Shown in pieces: positions 51,241-62,756 of a stretch of 64,000 nt of DNA (its first letter is position 1; every line of letters begins with the position of its first letter). Under the pieces are notes generated by a model. It was not told the origin of the DNA and did not search any database. It saw only the letters and a list, made by a program, of their open reading frames with translations. Source of the DNA: Amaurobius ferox (Eukaryota > Arthropoda > Arachnida > Araneae > Amaurobiidae); the NCBI GenBank assembly GCA_951213105.1, contig OX578137.1:80318104-80382103 (forward strand), read 5' to 3'. The position numbers were made by a program, and so were the translations under genes.

Positions 51241-51464
51241 CGGTTTGGCGTGGAACTGACAATCTGACTGCCCACATTCTGCCAATTTTATACTTCAAGT
51301 CAAATTCCTGTGTGTTCATTATCCTCCCGATTTAAAATCGCACTCAATATCGCGGAGTTCACTGAATCTGTACTAGTCTTACTAGTGTCACATTCAGACC
51401 TCCACCATTTTTGCACAAACCTATAGTGTCGATTTGTTAGGGCGCCATTGTAAAGCACTTTGCT

Positions 51465-51580
51465 ATCCTTATCGGAAATCGAATCACAGATCTACATACT
51501 GGCCAGCCAACGCTCTACCGTTGAGTTACTAGGACATTTTTACAAGCTCTTATCGTCGGTATGAACTCTGCAAAGTAGAC
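51465..51580 (-). repeat. tRNA-like repeat fragment 2
   Basis: Same landmarks as fragment 1: 'aaatcgaatcacagatct', 'tactggccagccaacgctc', 'gttgagttactaggac', then 'caagctcttatcgtcggtat'. The complement contains a TAGTAACTCAACGGTAGAGCG A box. Probably the head of another tRNA-derived SINE family. Confidence 0.55.
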
Positions 51581-52200
51581 TACATAAGTTGATTTTGTAT
51601 CGTTGGACTGCATGCTCCTTGAAAATTGCTAGAGCAGAGCTAATGATCGGTATAACTATTGTTATCGTTTTAGGACAAGGAAGACACCCATGCATTTAGG
51701 GGAAATATATTATTATATGATGAAAATGTACTACCGAAAAGAAGAAATAGGACAACACAGACAAGAACAGTATGTATAGAACATACCAGTCTGATAACAT
51801 TAAATTTAGGTACAACGCACAATGCTGCTAATGTAATAAAACATAACTACTTTGTTTAAGCTTTGTTTAAAGCAACAGCCAATACAAAATTTATTTCGAG
51901 GGCAAGAAACAGCAATTTTCGTCAAGGCAAACAGAGCACTATTTACTCGTCAAGATGTTGCCGATCTTGCTTTGAAAAGTGAAGGTGACGCTTTCTGGTC
52001 CTGTTTATTACCTTTGAAACAGGTCGATACTATTAGTGTTGTGTTTGATGTTGCTTGAAACTAAATGTTTTAGCTTTACATCAATAAATGCACCTTCCGA
52101 CATGAATACCAACAAATTCTATGGATTTTTACATAACGTTGTATATTTTTATGTAATGTTTTTTATGTAATATCAAATTTTTCCATAATCTTGCACATAT
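51581..52200. other. Intergenic, nothing recognised
   Basis: No convincing gene. The open frame at 51852-52058 has no family signature. Confidence 0.4.
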
Positions 52201-52204
52201 GTAA

Positions 52205-52238
52205 CATATATGCAATATTATGTAATATTGCATATATG
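52205..52238. repeat. Perfect 16-bp inverted repeat, 2-nt spacer
   Basis: CATATATGCAATATTA (52205-52220) and TAATATTGCATATATG (52223-52238) are exact reverse complements with a TG spacer: a cruciform-capable palindrome. 'atgtaacatatatg' phrases flank it on both sides. Confidence 0.9.
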
Positions 52239-52315
52239 TAACATTCTGATGAATCCTGTTGTTTTGTGGAAATAACTAATTCAATACTTTTTATTTAAGT
52301 CTCTCATTTAAGAGA

Positions 52316-52608
52316 TGGGGCGCGACAGCCCAATGGTTAGCGCGCGGGAATTGAACTTGGACGCCCCGAGTTCGATTTCCCCCACTGCCAAAACATCAGC
52401 CGTGTTCCCACGGAGTTCGATCACGTTAAACCTGTAGATCTGTAAGTCCTTCTGAGAGGTTAGTGGTAGGGGAAGAAGGATACGGTCCCTGTTGATGTCT
52501 CCCCCCCCCCTTGGTTGCGGTCTAAATTGGGTGGCATTTCCCAGTCGTCCCAACAAATACCTTATACCTTTCTGGTAGGTCGGACGATCTGGGTCGAAGA
52601 AGAAGTAC
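52316..52608 (+). mobile_element. tRNA-derived SINE, copy 3
   Basis: Head GGGGCGCGACAGCCCAATGG with A box 'agcccaatggttagcgcgc' and B box GAGTTCGATTTCC (52369-52381); body 'gtaagtccttctgagaggt'; C-run at 52501-52510; 'ctaaattgggtggcatttcc'; (GAA)n tail. A 7-bp AGAGATG at 52311-52317 and 52609-52615 is a possible short TSD. Confidence 0.85.
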
Positions 52609-52639
52609 AGAGATGTTGTCCTGTCCAGAAACTGGGCTG

Positions 52640-52935
52640 TCCAGAAGCTGGGCTATCCAGATGGAACAGCCCAGTGGTTTGCGAACAGCGATTCTACTCG
52701 GACGACCAAAGTTCTATTCCGGGTTCTACCCTCTGTACCTTTGTTTATGCAGAGTAGCGACAAGTTAAATATGTGGATCTGTAAGTCCTTCCGAGAGGTT
52801 GGTGGTAGTGGAAGAAGGGTACGGTTCCTATACATGCCCTCACCCTTTGGGTTCCGATCTAAATTGGGTGTCCCTTCCCGACCATCCAAACTGATACGTT
52901 ACTTCGGACAGTCTCGGTCAAAGAAAAAGAAGTCT
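52640..52935 (+). mobile_element. tRNA-derived SINE, copy 4 (diverged)
   Basis: 'ggaacagcccagtggtttgcg' at 52660 (A-box region), 'ttctattccgggttc' B-box remnant, body 'gtaagtccttccgagaggttggtgg' (in pieces) at 52781-52805, 'ctaaattgggtgtcccttcc' at 52859, A-rich tail. Preceded by a small tandem 'ccagaa(a/g)ctgggct(g/a)t' at 52624-52660. Head to tail with copy 3. Confidence 0.8.
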
Positions 52936-54799
52936 AGACTCCGTAAAATAGATACATTTTATTAACATTCTTTTAAAATGTACGTTTTCTTAATAAAAAT
53001 TTATTCATTAAATTTCTAAATATATATTATTTATAATATATGTTTATATTATATAATGTGTTATTATAATATTTGTTTAACCATGGATGTCTATAATTTA
53101 GAAGACGTTTTTTTAATTAAATGCATGTTTCTTATCATTTTCAAAAGGAATTAAATGACTAAGAAAAGGCTTTGTTCATTGCACTTGAAATCTCCTTAAT
53201 CTAAATTATTTGCTTTAATCAGCAAGAACGTATCTGGTGTCTGCTAACGAATCGAAATGGAACAGTGAAGATAAAATCTTCAGTGAAAAGGAAAAAAAAA
53301 GTTATGTGCAAATGAATAAGTAAACAACCTTAATTTGATTGAAATAACTTTTATTGCAGCAATTATCTGTAGAGTAACAAATAACATATTAATAACTGGT
53401 TAAATGTAAAACGTTAAGAAATTTTTTTAAGAAGTAAATTAATTTTAAATTATTGGTAAAATTTTGAGACTGAATATTTTCATTTTCATATTGCACAATT
53501 TTTGATTTCTGGCGAAATTATTCAGATACTGCATTTTGCAATGCTGTTTGTTTGAAAGATCGAACCAAATTATATACAAAAATGCATTGATTCACTGTAT
53601 GATTATGCCAAGATTAATTATTAATTAATTGAATGATGTTGATCTTAGGAAATTGCAATATGCTGCACAATTTCATTAGTCCCGTGAATGATAACTTATT
53701 TAAATGTAATGTTATTAATATTTATGTTAGTTTAAGTATGAACTTAAAAATAATTAGAAAAAAAATTACAGATAAAATTGTTGGAACCGGCCCCTGACGT
53801 GAAAAAAAATAATTCACCGGGGCGCTATCTCATAAAGTTTGAGAAACACTAATCTAAAGCGTATTTTGCAATCTTTTTCAAACCATGCATTGTTACTCAG
53901 GAAATTAGCAATATCTCGTTAATTTTTCTTATCTGATGTTTGAATGTGTCTCCTGCTCATATTGAAAATTTTCTGTTCTATTAACGTTAAGTTGTGCCTT
54001 ATGACTGAGGAGACTCAATTATTTTAATTTCATATTGGTGAAATTAGGAGATTAAAATAAACGTTTTCTCTTAAGGTGCATTTTTTTTATAACTGTCTGT
54101 ACTGAGGACCTTCAAGCTATAAAGTTCTAGCACCCCAATCTTTGACGTCATATGCTTTCCATAATTTTGACACTTTGCACCTAATGTATCTTTAATTTTG
54201 AAGATTTTTCATAGAGTCATGCCGTAATATTCTTCTCCACAAGAATCATTAAACATACTATGAAAAATAATTTCAAATCTGTACAGTCCAGGCTAATGGA
54301 AACAAGACTTGGAAGTCTACGCTTGATAAGATCCCCAGTTTTCCGAGATGACATGCCGTTTCAGCGTTTATCTTAGAAACTGGTCACGACTGTTTAGCTA
54401 AATGTCTTCATAGATCTAATTCAAAGCCCGAACTGTGTAGTGCGTGGCGCCAACGCAGCTATGGACGCTGATCTTCTAATGAACTGCCCAGGACTCTATG
54501 GTGACATGTACAGAAGGTATTGGCGCGCAAGGTAGAAGATGCAGGCCCTTCAAGCTGTCTGACTGTTTTGGATTTGTGTTTTTGGTTACCGTCCATGTAT
54601 CTCCTATATTTGTTTTTTTGCTGTTTTTGTTGCTTATCCATGCTTCTTGTTTCTTGTTATAGATTTTCTTCTGTATTTTTGGTGTTGTGTATTTGTGCAC
54701 CAGTGAATGAATTGTATCAAGTGATGCTGCTAGAAATGAAAGAAATATTTTTCCCCTACCTATTCGAAAGTGTAAGGTGCGTTCCTGGTCGAGCAGGAA
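52936..54799. other. Intergenic; possible hAT-like end near 53850
   Basis: 'aaagtttgagaaacactaatc' at 53835 is the complement of a TAGTGTTTCTCAAACTTT hAT-style terminus; no partner end was found. No coding feature is supported in 54430-54800 despite open frames on both strands. Confidence 0.4.
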
Positions 54800-55018
54800 A
54801 GTGAAACCCAATCTACACGGGAAACCAGCGGGGGCGGCATCTACAGGGGCAGTACCCTCCTTACCCTTGAACCAACCAGTCGGAAGGACTTACGGATCCA
54901 CATATATAACTTGTCCGTACTCCGCGTGAACACGGGAACAGTTTGGGAAGAGACGGGAATCGAATTCAATTTGTCTGAATCCTGTATGCCAGCGAGCTAA
55001 CTAATGGGATGACCCACA
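54800..55018 (-). mobile_element. tRNA-derived SINE, copy 6
   Basis: Reverse orientation: 'cggaaggacttacggatcc' at 54881, 'tccgcgtgaacacggga' at 54921, B-box complement 'gggaatcgaatt' at 54955, A-box complement 'agcgagctaactaatggga' at 54992. The distal body is shortened. Confidence 0.75.
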
Positions 55019-55309
55019 TCATTCCGCGGTGTTGAAGTAGGAACACTAGACTTTTCATTCCAGCAATGGTTATCTGTTAGGCATTAGTAACGCTATTCAT
55101 ATACTGTTTACGGCTTGTCAATTTTAACTAATTTTATCAGCTTTAAATTTTGATAACACGGTATGAAATAATGTAAAGTAATAAAGTTTTACTGTATTAT
55201 TTATTAATGTTATCAAATTGCATGCTTATTAAAATCTTCATTGCAAATTACACCAGAAAACAGAGCAATGCATTATTTTAAATTTCCCCTTTCCAGTTAT
55301 CGCTAAAAA

Positions 55310-56023
55310 TCTGAAGTGGGTAGCACATGACTTTCCCTTGCACAAAATGACACTAAATTTGCATTTTTAATTCAATTTCTGCTTTTATTTGGTAATTGGA
55401 CATTTTTCCAAAGACGGCATAAAAAAAATGCGAAAAATCTTAAATATCTCGAGAATGGTTAGTCCTAGAGTAATACAGTTGTTCTTATTCTTTTCCTCGT
55501 CAAACATTACGTATAAAACAAGCATTTAATTGACATATTTGAACATACGTAATCTTTTTTTAAATATTGGCGATTTTTGCGGGCCTTTTCATAAAAAGAG
55601 GCAGGTTGTTCTTTTCTGAATAGTAACATAATCTAATCAGCACCAGAGTATCCCACATGTGATTTATCTACCAATTTGTATTTCAGCTAGCGTGAATACA
55701 TGAGATTTTTGAGGGCCATTTCGCAAAAAAAGGCGGATTCTTTTTTACCGATTTATACAAAAAACTAATCAGCACCAGAATCACCCCCAAGGGTCTTACC
55801 TTCCAAATTGTATGAATTTCGGGCCATTAGTATTTGAGTTAGAGTGGATACATACATTGCACAGACTCATAGACACACAGACAGACACACAGACGTTACG
55901 TTAAAAATAGTTTTTTCTTATTCTAGAGGTCTTGAAACGTGTAGATCCGTCGAAAACTCGAGTTGCGATTTTCGGCATGATTCCAATACTTTCCCTATAC
56001 ATTTGCATGTATTACAAGGAAAT
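55310..56023 (+). mobile_element. HLE-1 subfamily-2 copy N
   Basis: Left end TCTGAAGTGGGTAGCACATG at 55310, 'actttcccttgcac', 'atctcgagaatggtta' at 55447, 'taatcagcaccagag' and 'taatcagcaccagaa' (about 55638, 55757), 'gttagagtggatac' at 55839, CACA/CAGA core 55857-55896, 'cgtcgaaaactcgagttgc' at 55949, 3' arm 'actttccctatacatttgca' ending AAGGAAATT at 56022. Shares the ends and the 'cgtcgaaaactcga' block with the main family, but has a different middle. Confidence 0.75.
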
Positions 56024-56282
56024 TAAAAAGGTATAGTGTCAGTAACGAGTGTACAAGTTTGTGACACAATCATTTTTTTTATTACATTTAACATATTATT
56101 GACTTTCGGCTTGACCCTTTTATCATAAAATGATGCGTTTATGACTAAAAACATTATTATGATAAAAGAAAATATAAAATCGAAAAATATGACTTGTTCC
56201 ATATTTACAATCATTGAATCAAATAGGATCTGCATTTCTCTAAAAAAATAACAAAATCATCTGCACACATAATATATATATA

Positions 56283-58045
56283 CCGGGTAGTCAGAATTAA
56301 AAACACCCCTACTCTGAGCTCTCTATACATCGAAATACTCAGTGTAAAGGCTCCAAAATTGTTGAACCTGCTATTCAAGACATGGGAAAAGGGATTAAGC
56401 GAAAAAAATTAGTTCCAGAAACACCGATAAGTGGCGCTGTACAACAGAAAATATGTTGAAAAGTCACAAAACAGACATTTGTAACACATTTTAATCGAAC
56501 GTACCAAACATTCATATCTCAAGGACCTTATCGATGCAGGGAATGCTGCTCAATATGATTCCCTTCTTCAAGATGTAAAATCTGCAGTCTGTGGACAACT
56601 TGTTCAACTGCGGATCGTAATTGGTCGATTGAGATGCTTCTCACATGCAGAGTGATACTGTCTTTCAAATCTGCCAAGGTTGCCAGACGTCCTCAATAAA
56701 CAAGTCTTTTGAAGTATCCCCACAGCCAAAAATCACAGGGATTAAGATCTGGAGAACGAGATGGCCAGGTTGTCAGAAACGCACGACTAAATACTCTACC
56801 ATTAGAAAAATGTTGCCGAAGAAACTGCTGTACACAGAGTCCAATGTGTGGAGGCGCTCCAACTTGCATAAAAGTAATTGAATCAAAACATTGGTGCTGT
56901 TGCAGTTGGGGTACAACAAAATTTTTGAGCATGTTTTTGTACCTCCTGGACGTCACGGTGCAAGTCACAGGGCCATTGGGAGTAGCCTCTTTGAAAAAGA
57001 AAGGTCCAAGAATGAATGTGGCTGTGAATCCACACCAGACTGTAACTTTCGGTGAGTGAAGTGGAATTTCTTGGAAGGTACGAGGGTTCTCCGTGTCCCA
57101 AATGCGACAGTTAATGGTTTTGACTGTTCCACTTAGATGAAAATGCGCGTCATCGCTCCATAGAATCTGCCATGGCCAAGATGCATCCACTTCAACTCTA
57201 ACCAGAAATGTCAATACAAAGGTCAGTCGCTTCTCCCTGTCGATGGTCAGCAAGTAGTGATTGTGACTAATTTTGTACGGGAAAAAATGCACTATGTTTT
57301 TCAGTACGTTCCGCACTGTGCTGTAGGGAACACTCAAGTGTCGTGATACTTCACGCGCACTACTACAGCTTATAACGTTATCCTTTGATTGTTCAACAAT
57401 AGCGGTGGAAACATCGTCAACGATATCTGAACGAGTCGATTTGCGTCCTCGACCCGGCTGAACTCCGAGATGTCCAGTTCTCTCGAATCGAGTGATAATT
57501 CTCCTGAGAGCTTGTGGAAGTAATGGGCCTTTGCGCAAATTAAGTCGACGAAGCTCTCGAAGTGCAGCTGCAGCATGTTCTTTGTTTTCATAAAACAGCT
57601 TCACAAACAAAGCGCGTTCTGGCAGTGTGACAGCCATCGCTGATAAGAATGAAAATTTCCCAGTTTTATCCCCTTTTATGCCCAGAACATAGCAGCTGCA
57701 AACCAAGGGTTTATGTAAATTGTTTTGCTTACAGTGCGAAATTGCAGTTACAATGACAGTTTAAGTTTCTTCACTTTTTGTCTTCTTTTTTTTTCATATC
57801 AGCAAAAGAAATTAAAAAGGAAAAATTCCATATCGCATGTGTTTGTTTTTTTGTGATTATTTTGTGTCTTTCCAGCATACTTTCTGTTGTACAGCGCCAC
57901 CTATCGGTGTTTCTGGAACTAATTTTTTTCGCGTAATCCCTTTCCCCATGTCAGGAATAGTAGGTTCAACAATTTTGGAGCCTTTACACTGAGTAGTTCG
58001 ATGTATAGAGAGCTCAGAGTAGGGGTGTTTTAATTCTGACCACCC

Positions 58046-58047
<2 letters not shown>
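56283..58047 (-). mobile_element. Complete mariner-type transposon, ~188-bp TIRs, TA TSD
   Basis: The left arm 56283-56471 is the inverted complement of 57860-58047 with about a dozen differences, starting CCGGGTAGTCAG / CTGACCACCCGG. TA flanks both ends (56281-56282, 58048-58049). The interior carries a single transposase gene on the minus strand. The element is inserted in a (TA)n tract that continues on both sides. The near-identity of the arms and the almost intact ORF indicate a young copy. Confidence 0.92.
56528..57637 (-). pseudogene. Tc1/mariner-superfamily transposase, nearly intact
   Basis: Start chosen at ATG 57637 (MAVTLPERALF). Order: N-terminal HTH with LRELRRLNLRKGPL and ITRFERTGHLG, a GRGRKSTR linker, second HTH (SAREVSRHLSVPYSTVRNVL), then catalytic blocks: LWSDDAHFHLSG (first D), MQVGAPPHI (the second catalytic D is replaced by V), and PSRSPDLNPCDFWLWGYFK (third, a D). 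It therefore belongs to a DDD-type lineage. A TGA at 56695-56693, in a position expected to be Arg, stops the frame at residue 314. After it the frame stays open for about 54 codons (to TAA at 56528), with the usual C-terminal AVEQVVHRLQ..H..G.HIEQ signature. Two lesions, Val at the catalytic site and the stop, make the protein inactive. Its role was cut-and-paste transposition in the nucleus. Confidence 0.9.

Positions 58048-58119
<72 letters not shown>
58048..58119. repeat. (TA)n microsatellite at mariner target
   Basis: About 35 TA units continuing a shorter TA run at 56270-56282 on the other side of the transposon. Confidence 0.95.
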
Positions 58120-58122
<3 letters not shown>

Positions 58123-58894
58123 CCAAATATTTAAACTGTCGAAGGATTTATTTATGTGAATTGAATTAAACTTTTTCTGCAAGCTGCGCAATAAATTTGG
58201 AAGTACGCAAATATTAAATGAAGAATGGAGAAATCATTCGAAAATCTGTGACGTATGGATGCCCTCAAAAACAATGAATTACTTTCAAAAAGGATATTTT
58301 CCCGTCGATGAATTTCTGAAGTAGTTTCTCTTTTCACTTTTAATATAAGCGGTCCAAACATTCGTGATTTCAATGAAATAGGATTTTTTTTTTCGATATT
58401 GGGAGAAATTAAAATTGGCGACAAATATTTATCTTTTCAGTGCTGAAAGCATTTTATCTTCGTTTGCACATGAATATCAATTATTTTAAAGTGAAAAGTG
58501 AGGACAATTTTATTTTTCGGCGGAGCTAATTTCGAAAAGAAAAACGATATTTGACTTAGATTTCATATTCACAATTCTAAATATATTAATAATTATAAAT
58601 ATATGTGAATATATTCTAAATATATGTGAATATATTCTAAATATTCGAATATAATTCCCTATCATACCGCGAAAAGTGACAGTCACCATCTGGAAAAAAT
58701 GACCACCATTTCATATCACATATATATATTTCATTTTATTCATTAACTGTAAGTAATCTCCCTAGTAGCGTTTAATATTGGTCAAATATTGGACCAATAT
58801 TTTATGTGGGACACAAAAAGGTAAAGGAAGCTTTTAGTTAAAGTTTTAAATTATTAAATTCATTTATTAATTATTATTTTAATATTAAATTCAT
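58120..58894. other. Intergenic with small repeats
   Basis: 'gtgaatatattctaaatat' is duplicated at 58605 and 58627. AATATTGG/CCAATATT palindrome at 58771-58801. No gene recognised. Confidence 0.45.
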
Positions 58895-59165
58895 TAAGTT
58901 GACATGGCCGTTAATTCTCATATAGTGGATTTAATTATTTGAATCGTACATTGCTTGTTGTGCCGCTATAAACCTTCCAATTATTTTACCTTTCGTGTGA
59001 GTCCTGTAAAGGAATAATTAATTAATAAAATGCTAAATTGATCACACCATTTAAACTTAAACAATAAAACATTTATTAACAGCAATTATTTTCATTAATT
59101 ATTGCAGCGGAGGGGACATGTGCGACCAGAATTATTAAACTTACTATCGTGTCTATGACGTGATA
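58895..59165 (-). repeat. LTR-element flank block, second copy
   Basis: Matches 7386-7654 from 'gacatggccgttaattct' through 'ggaggggacatgtgcgac' and 'agaattattaaactt'. No adjoining gag sequence remains here. Confidence 0.5.
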
Positions 59166-59718
59166 AGCCCAAAGGTATACCAATTCAGAAAGCTTCTCTC
59201 ACATCCTACGCCAAACGTCGTTTTATCGCCAGTTCTGGTACACTATTTTTGCCACTATTTTTGCAACTCCTGCAAAAGTGGAGAGAAAGACGATTGTTTT
59301 TAATCCGCGATATTGTTCATGAAGACAGATTAGATACATTTGTATCCCATTATTTAAATCATGTTTTATGTACATTTTGGTTTTAAAGTAATGCTATGAA
59401 AAGACATGCATTTAAGACCATTTTGTACTGCACAAAGATTGTTTATAATGAGTGTAAGAAATGTTCCACCCACATTTATAATTTATTATTTGAATAAAAC
59501 GTTTATATGCGAGATTTTGGAGTACATATATGTGTAGGATTCGTATGTTGTTCAATACTTATATTGTACGATCAGTGATGAAAATTGAAGATTATTTAAA
59601 AAGAGGGAATATTTGTCAGTTTAAAAATGCAAAATTTGTAACATTTTAAGGAAATTTGCGTGACATTTTTGGTTTGTGAGAGCAATAAATATTACTTTTC
59701 TGACATACCTAGTATAAT

Positions 59719-59926
59719 GCATCGTTTTTCAAGGTGGGCTTTTCAAAGCTTTCGGAACCCTTGGGATTTCGCGACGTGATAGTTTCATGTAAATTGTCTT
59801 AAATTTAAAAACGTGTAAAATTTTGATGCATAATTTGGACAACAGGTGATATTTCTTATTTTGGGGTTCCACCATCAAATTAAATTTCAAAAGGGTTCGT
59901 GACAAAATATATTTGAAAAACACTGA
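59719..59926. mobile_element. Possible hAT-type MITE
   Basis: Left 'catcgtttttcaaggtggg..ctttcggaaccctt' and right 'aaaagggttcgtgacaaaatatatttgaaaaacactg' (each read in pieces) are roughly inverted, with CAGTGTTTTTCAA-style termini as in hAT elements. The two ends match imperfectly and no 8-bp TSD is clear. Confidence 0.4.
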
Positions 59927-59929
59927 TAT

Positions 59930-60830
59930 ATTGTATAGGGAAAGTATTATGACGAGGTTGAAAACTCGAATTCTACTTTGTGTTTTCGACTGTAGAGCTT
60001 GTTTCATACATCCCTGAAATCGAATCGAATGTTTTTAAAGTGATATCTGTGTGTGCGTGTGTGTGTGTGCATGTATATTAATGTATGTAATATGTGCATG
60101 TATATTAGTGTGTGTATGTGTATTAGTGTGTGTGCATGTATATTAGTGTGTGTATGTGTATTAGTGTGTGTGCATGTATATTAGTGTGTGTGTCCTTAAG
60201 TCAGTGGATGCGATATCTAACGAACGGATGGAACGTTTAAAAAAAAAATCGATTATTACAATCAGTGAATACTGGAAGTCTATTGATTTTATAAACAATC
60301 GAATATTTGGAAACCAGCTCCAAACTTTCGAATGAAATTTTGAAAAAAATCATAAAAAATCAGAACCTTTAATATTGTTACATAAAATATCATTTTTTAT
60401 TTAATTTTTTATTAGAAAATGAATAACATAAACTTTGGGATAATAGCATGAACCATTCTTGATATATTGTACGTTTTTCAAATAAATTTTAAAAAATACA
60501 TGAAATTAAAACAGTGCTAACTACCGTAATATGTTTCCATTCCATGTACAATATTATGTGACAACGGTGTTAGCATCATTCTGGTAGGTTTTATTCACGA
60601 GGCACTGTTTCAAAATAGTTTTGTATTTTGACATCAAACAATTTGTCAAATGTAATTTATTAGTTTGTCTGTATGTCTGTAATGCTTGTCGATAAATTAA
60701 CAAAATATCGTCAACTTGACATTTTATTTAAAATGTTTCCAAATTGGCAAAAATGACACTAAATTAATAAAAATGATGTCAAATTGATGATAGTCAATAT
60801 CTTGGAAAATGAAGTTTAATTTATTTGATA
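59930..60830 (-). mobile_element. HLE-1 copy M, old
   Basis: 3' end at 59936 ('tagggaaagtattatgacg'), 'gaaaactcgaattctac' at 59963, GT-rich core 60048-60193, 'gcgatatctaacgaacggatgg' at 60209, 'ttcacgaggcactg' at 60594, decayed iteron block 60690-60805 ending 'caatatcttggaaaatg'. The core holds an 18-20-bp tandem ('gtgtgtgcatgtatatta' / 'gtgtgtatgtgtatta') in at least six units. Confidence 0.7.
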
Positions 60831-61030
60831 ATTCCTTTCCCTTTATGGAAATTAATATTCTTGATTTAACATGTGTTGAGTTTCGCGGTTATAATCGTTT
60901 CAAATACAATATTTGAACAAAATAAAAGTTAATTCGGTTAAGCTGTGAAGGACTAAAAGTCATTGATTGATAAAGTCTTTTTGACACTCCCATCCATTTT
61001 ATTCGCCCTCGAGTGAGAAACAAAAATATT

Positions 61031-61258
61031 AAGCTCCGTTAGGTTCTGTCCCGTTGTCGATACTATAAGCATGGGCGCCCATAGCACTTTTTTAGAAGTT
61101 AAACTCAATGATATGTACAATATCGACTACCTTGATCCCCACATTTGGGACACTGAATGTCCAGGGGAGCGGATGTGCCTCCTTTCCCTCCCCTATGGGC
61201 GTTCATTGAAAACACTCCCAGCTTATACTAGTAACCTCAGGACAGAACCTAACGGAGT
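61031..61258. mobile_element. Short element with ~20-bp inverted repeats
   Basis: CTCCGTTAGGTTCTGTCC near 61033 and its complement GGACAGAACCTAACGGAG at 61239 bound a ~228-bp segment. 'ccgttaggttctgttcag' also occurs at 10194 as an unpaired end, so the terminus is dispersed. MITE-like; the TSD is uncertain. Confidence 0.55.
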
Positions 61259-61343
61259 TGAGTTTCGATTTCCCCAGGGATGGAAAAATGGAGTCTTTCC
61301 AGACCCCACAAAAGTTTCCGTGAAGTCTAAAGCTTTACACACT

Positions 61344-61533
61344 TATAGCCACCCCGGCCACTCAAAGAGCTGCTGTAAGCCCTCTGGGTCAGCCGAGTGG
61401 TTTGGGTCTGCAACACTTATAGTCACAGAATACTATATTAGTCTGTGCTTATAGCCATCTATCCCGGCCACTCAAACAGCTTCTGTAAGCCCTATAGGGC
61501 TAGTAAAATGGTCTGGGTCTTCAACACTTATAG
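61344..61533 (+). repeat. ~105-bp tandem duplication
   Basis: 'cttatagccaccccggccactcaaagagctgctgtaagccct' (in pieces) at 61343 recurs at 61449 with small changes, each followed by 'tggt.tgggtct.caacacttatag'. It lies in a segment with several 'atgggcgcccatag' palindromes (61072, 61634; variant at 61540). Confidence 0.75.
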
Positions 61534-62280
61534 ACATGGGTGCCCATAGGGGCGTTCAAAGTCACAAATGTAGGTATCAAGCTAGTCAATATTGTACTTC
61601 TCATCCATGAGTTTACCCTCTGGAAAATGCTCTATGGGCGCCCATAGGGGAGCGCGAGGGGGCACTTTCGCTCCCTCGAACGTTTAAGGTCAGAAATGTA
61701 GGTATTAAGTTAATAGATATTTACCTCCCATACTTGAGTTTGGCTATCTCAGGAATAAGTTTTACGGGTGCCTTTGAATCCTACTCGTTCGAAACAAGGT
61801 CGACCTCTTCTGCAGTTACCACACTATATTTTGATCGTACTATATTTTAACACACACACAACCACACTCTTTCTCTCTCGCTCTCTGTGTCTCCCTCCCT
61901 CCTTTTCACCCGTATTTTAATCACGTTAATTACATGATGATATACCTAACTCTAATTTTTTCAGAATGTAGCTACATATAGAATTTCGTGGCTGTACGTA
62001 CTCTCTCTAATTTAAAGTCTCTAATTTCGAATAATGTTTTAATCCCATTTATTACAAAATATTCTACCTGTTTCTAATTTTCTACAGAATGCATCTACAA
62101 ATAAATTGTCATAGTGGTACGTTCATTCGCACCCCACAGATACACACACACACACTGATGGAAATATTTCCCAAAATGTTCGAAATGTGTTCATGGTGTC
62201 TTTAAGTGTTTTTTTTCGTCTAAATGTCGTGATTATCCGTGAACTTCCTGTATACAATAGCATTAGAAAATAATAAAATG
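61534..62280. other. Intergenic, low-complexity patches
   Basis: Includes (CA)n near 61851 and a CT-rich tract 61866-61905. No gene recognised. Confidence 0.45.
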
Positions 62281-62520
62281 ATTCTTTAATTGAGTCAATA
62301 CTGAATTAATTAATTCTAATCTTAAAGATAATGCATTTAAAAAGTGTCTATACTGCTTAATTGTAAGTTATATATCGGCGATAAGCCCATATTCCTTAAT
62401 TGTAAGTTATATGTCGGCTTCTTTAATCTAATCAATATTGAATTAATTTAATTTCAATCTAAGACACAATCCATTTAAAACGTGTCTCTATCGCTAAATT
62501 ATAAGTTATATATCCTATAA
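62281..62520. repeat. ~137-bp diverged tandem duplication
   Basis: 'ttctttaat..a.tcaata.tgaattaatt' at 62282 and 62419, each followed by 'aatccatttaaaa.gtgtct.tat.gcttaa.ttgtaagttatatat'-type sequence (ending 62378 and 62514). Confidence 0.65.
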
Positions 62521-62756
62521 AAAGATAAACCAAACTGCGAGAGTCCTTTCTCTTGATGTGGCTGCTATAGTAACCTTGAGAGAGAGCGCTCCTTCGCCTA
62601 TTACGCTGGCAATAAAATGAAGTTTGGCGTCTGATTTGAAAGAAGGCTTTCTGGCTTAGTATACTTTCTGGCCTTCCGCGTCTATGACCTGTGATTGTTA
62701 TTGAGCACATACCTTCCAATTCGTCTTGGGCTTTGATCATATCTCAAATGCTTGCA

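Noticed and set aside
54459..54811. Protein-coding gene at 54.5-54.8 kb
   Set aside because: Open frames overlap on both strands with no domain or codon pattern.
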